This document shows, piece after piece, positions 5,362 through 5,375 of a stretch of 5,375 nt of DNA. Location of the stretch: NCBI GenBank assembly GCA_902803125.1, contig CADCOZ010000121.1, positions 1-5,375 on the forward strand, written 5' to 3'. The translations under genes and the position numbers were made by a program. Numbering within the stretch: position 1 is the first letter of the stretch; each line of letters opens with the position of its first letter. Below the pieces are notes generated by a model. That model saw only the letters and a program-made list of their open reading frames with translations, was not told the origin of the DNA and did not search any database. Origin of the DNA: an uncultured Ruminococcus sp. (lineage in GTDB: Bacteria; Bacillota; Clostridia; Oscillospirales; Acutalibacteraceae).

Positions 5362-5375
5362 TTGGCAGACCCTCC

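Larger units (their letters stand above)
5159..5375. repeat. 74-bp tandem repeat array with parS sites, continues past the right edge
   Basis: Three units are visible: 5159-5232 (74 bp), 5233-5306 (74 bp) and 5307 to the edge (69 bp in window). Units 1 and 2 differ at only three positions by eye. Unit 3 has a few substitutions, a two-base deletion after GATA, and a shortened end (AGACCC instead of AGGAACCC). Each unit is itself two related halves of about 37 bp. Both halves begin TTTGTTTCA and reach A(T/C)TG(G/A)C(G/A)GGAA; one holds a perfect parS palindrome and the other a degenerate version. No open reading frame of note or promoter was seen in this stretch. Confidence 0.93.

Noticed and set aside
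5159..5375. CRISPR array
   Set aside because: The units are near-identical over their full 74 bp with no unique spacers, and the conserved element is a ParB-type palindrome.
5159..5375. CACGTG palindromes as chance E-box-like or insertion-sequence end repeats
   Set aside because: All 16 bases fit the parS consensus in three copies, well beyond the six-base core. No transposase, target duplication or terminal inverted repeat is visible.

Overview
The window carries two tandem copies of a two-gene regulatory cassette, all on the + strand, followed by an array of centromere-like (parS) sites that runs off the right edge. Each cassette encodes a short ECF-type (sigma-70 family) RNA polymerase sigma factor. 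A membrane-anchored protein of anti-sigma/sensor type follows immediately, its start codon overlapping the sigma stop codon. Moderate GC by eye, strong AAAGGAGG-type ribosome binding sites, low-GC intergenic DNA with classic rho-independent terminators, and the style of the sigma/anti-sigma pair all suggest a Firmicute, most likely a gut-type Clostridia lineage (Oscillospiraceae/Ruminococcaceae-like). That placement is inference; no phylogenetic marker is present.

Layout. 1-488: sigma factor 1, missing about 19 N-terminal residues beyond the left edge. 485-1942: its partner, a 485-residue single-pass membrane protein. 1964-2007: strong terminator. 2008-2145: leader of the second cassette, with two candidate -10 elements, an AT-rich dyad, a perfect 14-bp palindrome at a predicted transcription start, and a strong RBS. 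2146-2688: complete sigma factor 2 (180 aa, GTG start), about 60% identical to sigma factor 1 by hand count. 2688-5123: its 811-residue partner. This protein is homologous to the first partner over residues 1-494, but is extended by a region with a PilO-like segment and a second copy of the C-terminal module. 5133-5166: terminator. 5159-5375: 74-bp tandem repeats.

How the genes probably work together: each membrane protein likely holds its sigma factor at the membrane through a short cytoplasmic N-terminus, and its large exported domain senses an envelope signal. The two cassettes clearly arose by duplication. Their sigma factors are nearly identical in region 2, but the exported domains differ greatly in size, which suggests that similar transcriptional outputs are driven by different inputs.

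The most unusual part is the right end. Each 74-bp unit contains a perfect 16-bp palindrome, TGTTTCACGTGAAACA, which fits the published ParB/Spo0J parS consensus TGTTNCACGTGAAACA at every position. It also contains a degenerate parS-like site (13/16 matches in units 1 and 2) about 38 bp earlier. Three perfect sites and three degenerate ones are visible. Regularly phased parS arrays are not the usual chromosomal arrangement of isolated single sites, so this may be an origin-proximal or replicon-partition centromere, or a dispersed repeat family carrying parS.
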